A DNA stretch of 6,758 nucleotides from Bacteroidales bacterium (GTDB lineage: Bacteria > Bacteroidota > Bacteroidia > Bacteroidales > UBA932): positions 1-6,758 of the forward strand of contig JAFZGK010000030.1 of assembly GCA_017555445.1 (NCBI GenBank), given 5' to 3'. Shown here in pieces: positions 5,649 through 6,758 of this stretch; positions within the stretch are counted from its first letter, which is position 1, and each line of letters starts with the position of its first letter. Made by a program: the position numbers and the translations under genes. The notes under the pieces were generated by a model that had not been told where the DNA came from, made no database searches, and worked only from the letters and a program-made list of their open reading frames with translations.

Positions 5649-6758
5649 TTAAATATCTTTTGCCGGTGTGTCCAGCCTGAGTTCAGGATGTTTCTTCGAT
5701 GAGAAGAAGAGCATTAGGGCCACTCCGATAGCGACGATGCCGAGGATGATGAACACCCATTCGGCGTGGAGCGCTGCGGAGACTTCCTGGGCGTGGTTGC
5801 CTGCTTCTGTGATCTCGCGGGTGAAGATCTTTCCTACGTAGATAGGCACTGCCCACATTCCGAGGTTCTGCACCCAGTAGATCAGCGAATAAGCTGTTCC
5901 GAGGTTCTTCTCAGGGATGATCTTAGGCACTGACGGCCACATAGCAGACGGTACAAGAGAATATCCGATGCCGAGCAGAGCGATGGCGATATATGCGTAG
6001 AACGGTACTCCCTGAGGCGCGAATGTGATGATGAGGTGTGAGGTGAGCACGAGGGCAGATCCCACAATCATCCATGTCGTAGCCTTTCCTACCTTGTCCA
6101 CGAGAGCTCCGAAAAGCGGGGTGAAGAGGATGGTGAAGAACGGAATCATCGCAAGAAGTACAGTGGCGATGTCGAGGTTCACGCCGAAGAGCGGAAGCAG
6201 GATGGATACGCCGAACTTCTTGAATCGGATCACGCAGCAGTAGAATGTCACGCAGAGAAGGGCGATCATGAGGAAGCGCGGATTGCTCAGCACCTTCCAG
6301 ATGTCTGAGATTCTGAACTTGTCCTCTTCTGCCGTCTCCACCTTGTCAGTCTCGCCGGTCTGCTTGTCGAATCTTGCATCCATCGCCACGAACATTGCCC
6401 AGAGGATTGCTCCTACAGCAAGTACTGCCAGGCCGATGAGGGCCGGCTTGTTGGTGTCGCTCAGGGTGTAGATCTCGCCTGCAGCCTTCTGAGTCACGAT
6501 CATAGGTGCTACGAGGATGGCTGTTGCTGTACCGAAGCGAGCGATTGCGAGCTGGAGTCCCATTGCGAGGGCCATGTTCTTGCCCTTGAACCACTTCGCG
6601 ATAGATCTTGTCACCGACACTCCGGCGATCTCGCTTCCGAGGCCGAATAGCATGCAGCCCACGTAGGCGATTGTCAAAGATGTCTTTGGTTCAAAGCCTG
6701 CTGAAATCGCGAATGTAACCAAGGCGGCACCACCGACCATCATTCCCACGAAGATCGA
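5649..6758 (-). CDS. MFS transporter, 5' end outside the window
   Basis: The frame is open from the right edge (6758) to a TAA at 5651-5649, giving 369 residues of the C-terminal part of a major facilitator superfamily permease of the inner membrane. About ten hydrophobic segments can be counted, so roughly the first two of a usual twelve are missing. A charged cytoplasmic loop rich in K, E and D (about 130-150) divides the visible part, as between the two six-helix halves of MFS proteins. The second half has the MFS motif A-like GALVDKVGK. The first has WFKGKNMALAMG followed by ARFG, which resembles the MFSD1-like branch, where a human member carries dipeptides. That resemblance is from memory and the substrate is not established. 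The gene converges on the hydrolase gene and shares its terminator. The GTG at 6749 is not taken as the start because the frame continues upstream. Confidence 0.88.
   Translation of the reverse strand, partial: SIFVGMMVGGAALVTFAISAGFEPKTSLTIAYVGCMLFGLGSEIAGVSVTRSIAKWFKGKNMALAMGLQLAIARFGTATAILVAPMIVTQKAAGEIYTLSDTNKPALIGLAVLAVGAILWAMFVAMDARFDKQTGETDKVETAEEDKFRISDIWKVLSNPRFLMIALLCVTFYCCVIRFKKFGVSILLPLFGVNLDIATVLLAMIPFFTILFTPLFGALVDKVGKATTWMIVGSALVLTSHLIITFAPQGVPFYAYIAIALLGIGYSLVPSAMWPSVPKIIPEKNLGTAYSLIYWVQNLGMWAVPIYVGKIFTREITEAGNHAQEVSAALHAEWVFIILGIVAIGVALMLFFSSKKHPELRLDTPAKDI

Noticed and set aside
6747..6749. GTG as the start of the MFS transporter
   Set aside because: The frame stays open to the window edge and the first transmembrane segments are missing, so the true start lies outside.

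Overview
The window looks like a piece of chromosome from a member of the Bacteroidota, probably Bacteroidales. Both promoters I can read have the form peculiar to that phylum (a -7 box TAnnTTTG, one of them with a TTTG box 19 bases upstream). The genes lack clear Shine-Dalgarno sequences, the tRNA does not encode its CCA end, and base composition is near 50% GC by eye. I cannot name the genus.

Layout. Positions 1-160 are AT-rich and hold no gene I can support, only a short G-rich tandem repeat. A tRNA-Leu(CAA) gene lies on the minus strand (200-281), with its own promoter (336-366) and a strong terminator (161-194). Its promoter stands back to back with a plus-strand promoter (near 397-404) that appears to drive three closely spaced shikimate-pathway genes. 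These are aroB (3-dehydroquinate synthase), a two-domain gene joining type I 3-dehydroquinate dehydratase (AroD) to EPSP synthase (AroA), and aroC (chorismate synthase). A gene for an exported alpha/beta-hydrolase follows 32 bases later with no visible terminator between, so it may be read from the same transcript. A bidirectional hairpin terminator (about 5607-5643) separates it from a convergent minus-strand MFS transporter gene, whose 5' end lies beyond the right edge.

How the genes work together. AroB makes 3-dehydroquinate (step 2) and the AroD domain dehydrates it (step 3). The AroA domain makes EPSP (step 6) and AroC converts EPSP to chorismate (step 7), the precursor of aromatic amino acids and other aromatic metabolites. 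Shikimate dehydrogenase (AroE, step 4), shikimate kinase (AroK, step 5) and the first enzyme (DAHP synthase) are not in the window and must be elsewhere if the pathway is complete. The hydrolase and transporter have no obvious link to the pathway.

Most of the window is ordinary core metabolism. I see no CRISPR array, insertion sequence, phage gene or defence system. The points most worth a second look are the AroD-AroA fusion, which joins two non-consecutive steps with almost no linker, and an unusual active-site loop in its EPSP synthase half.
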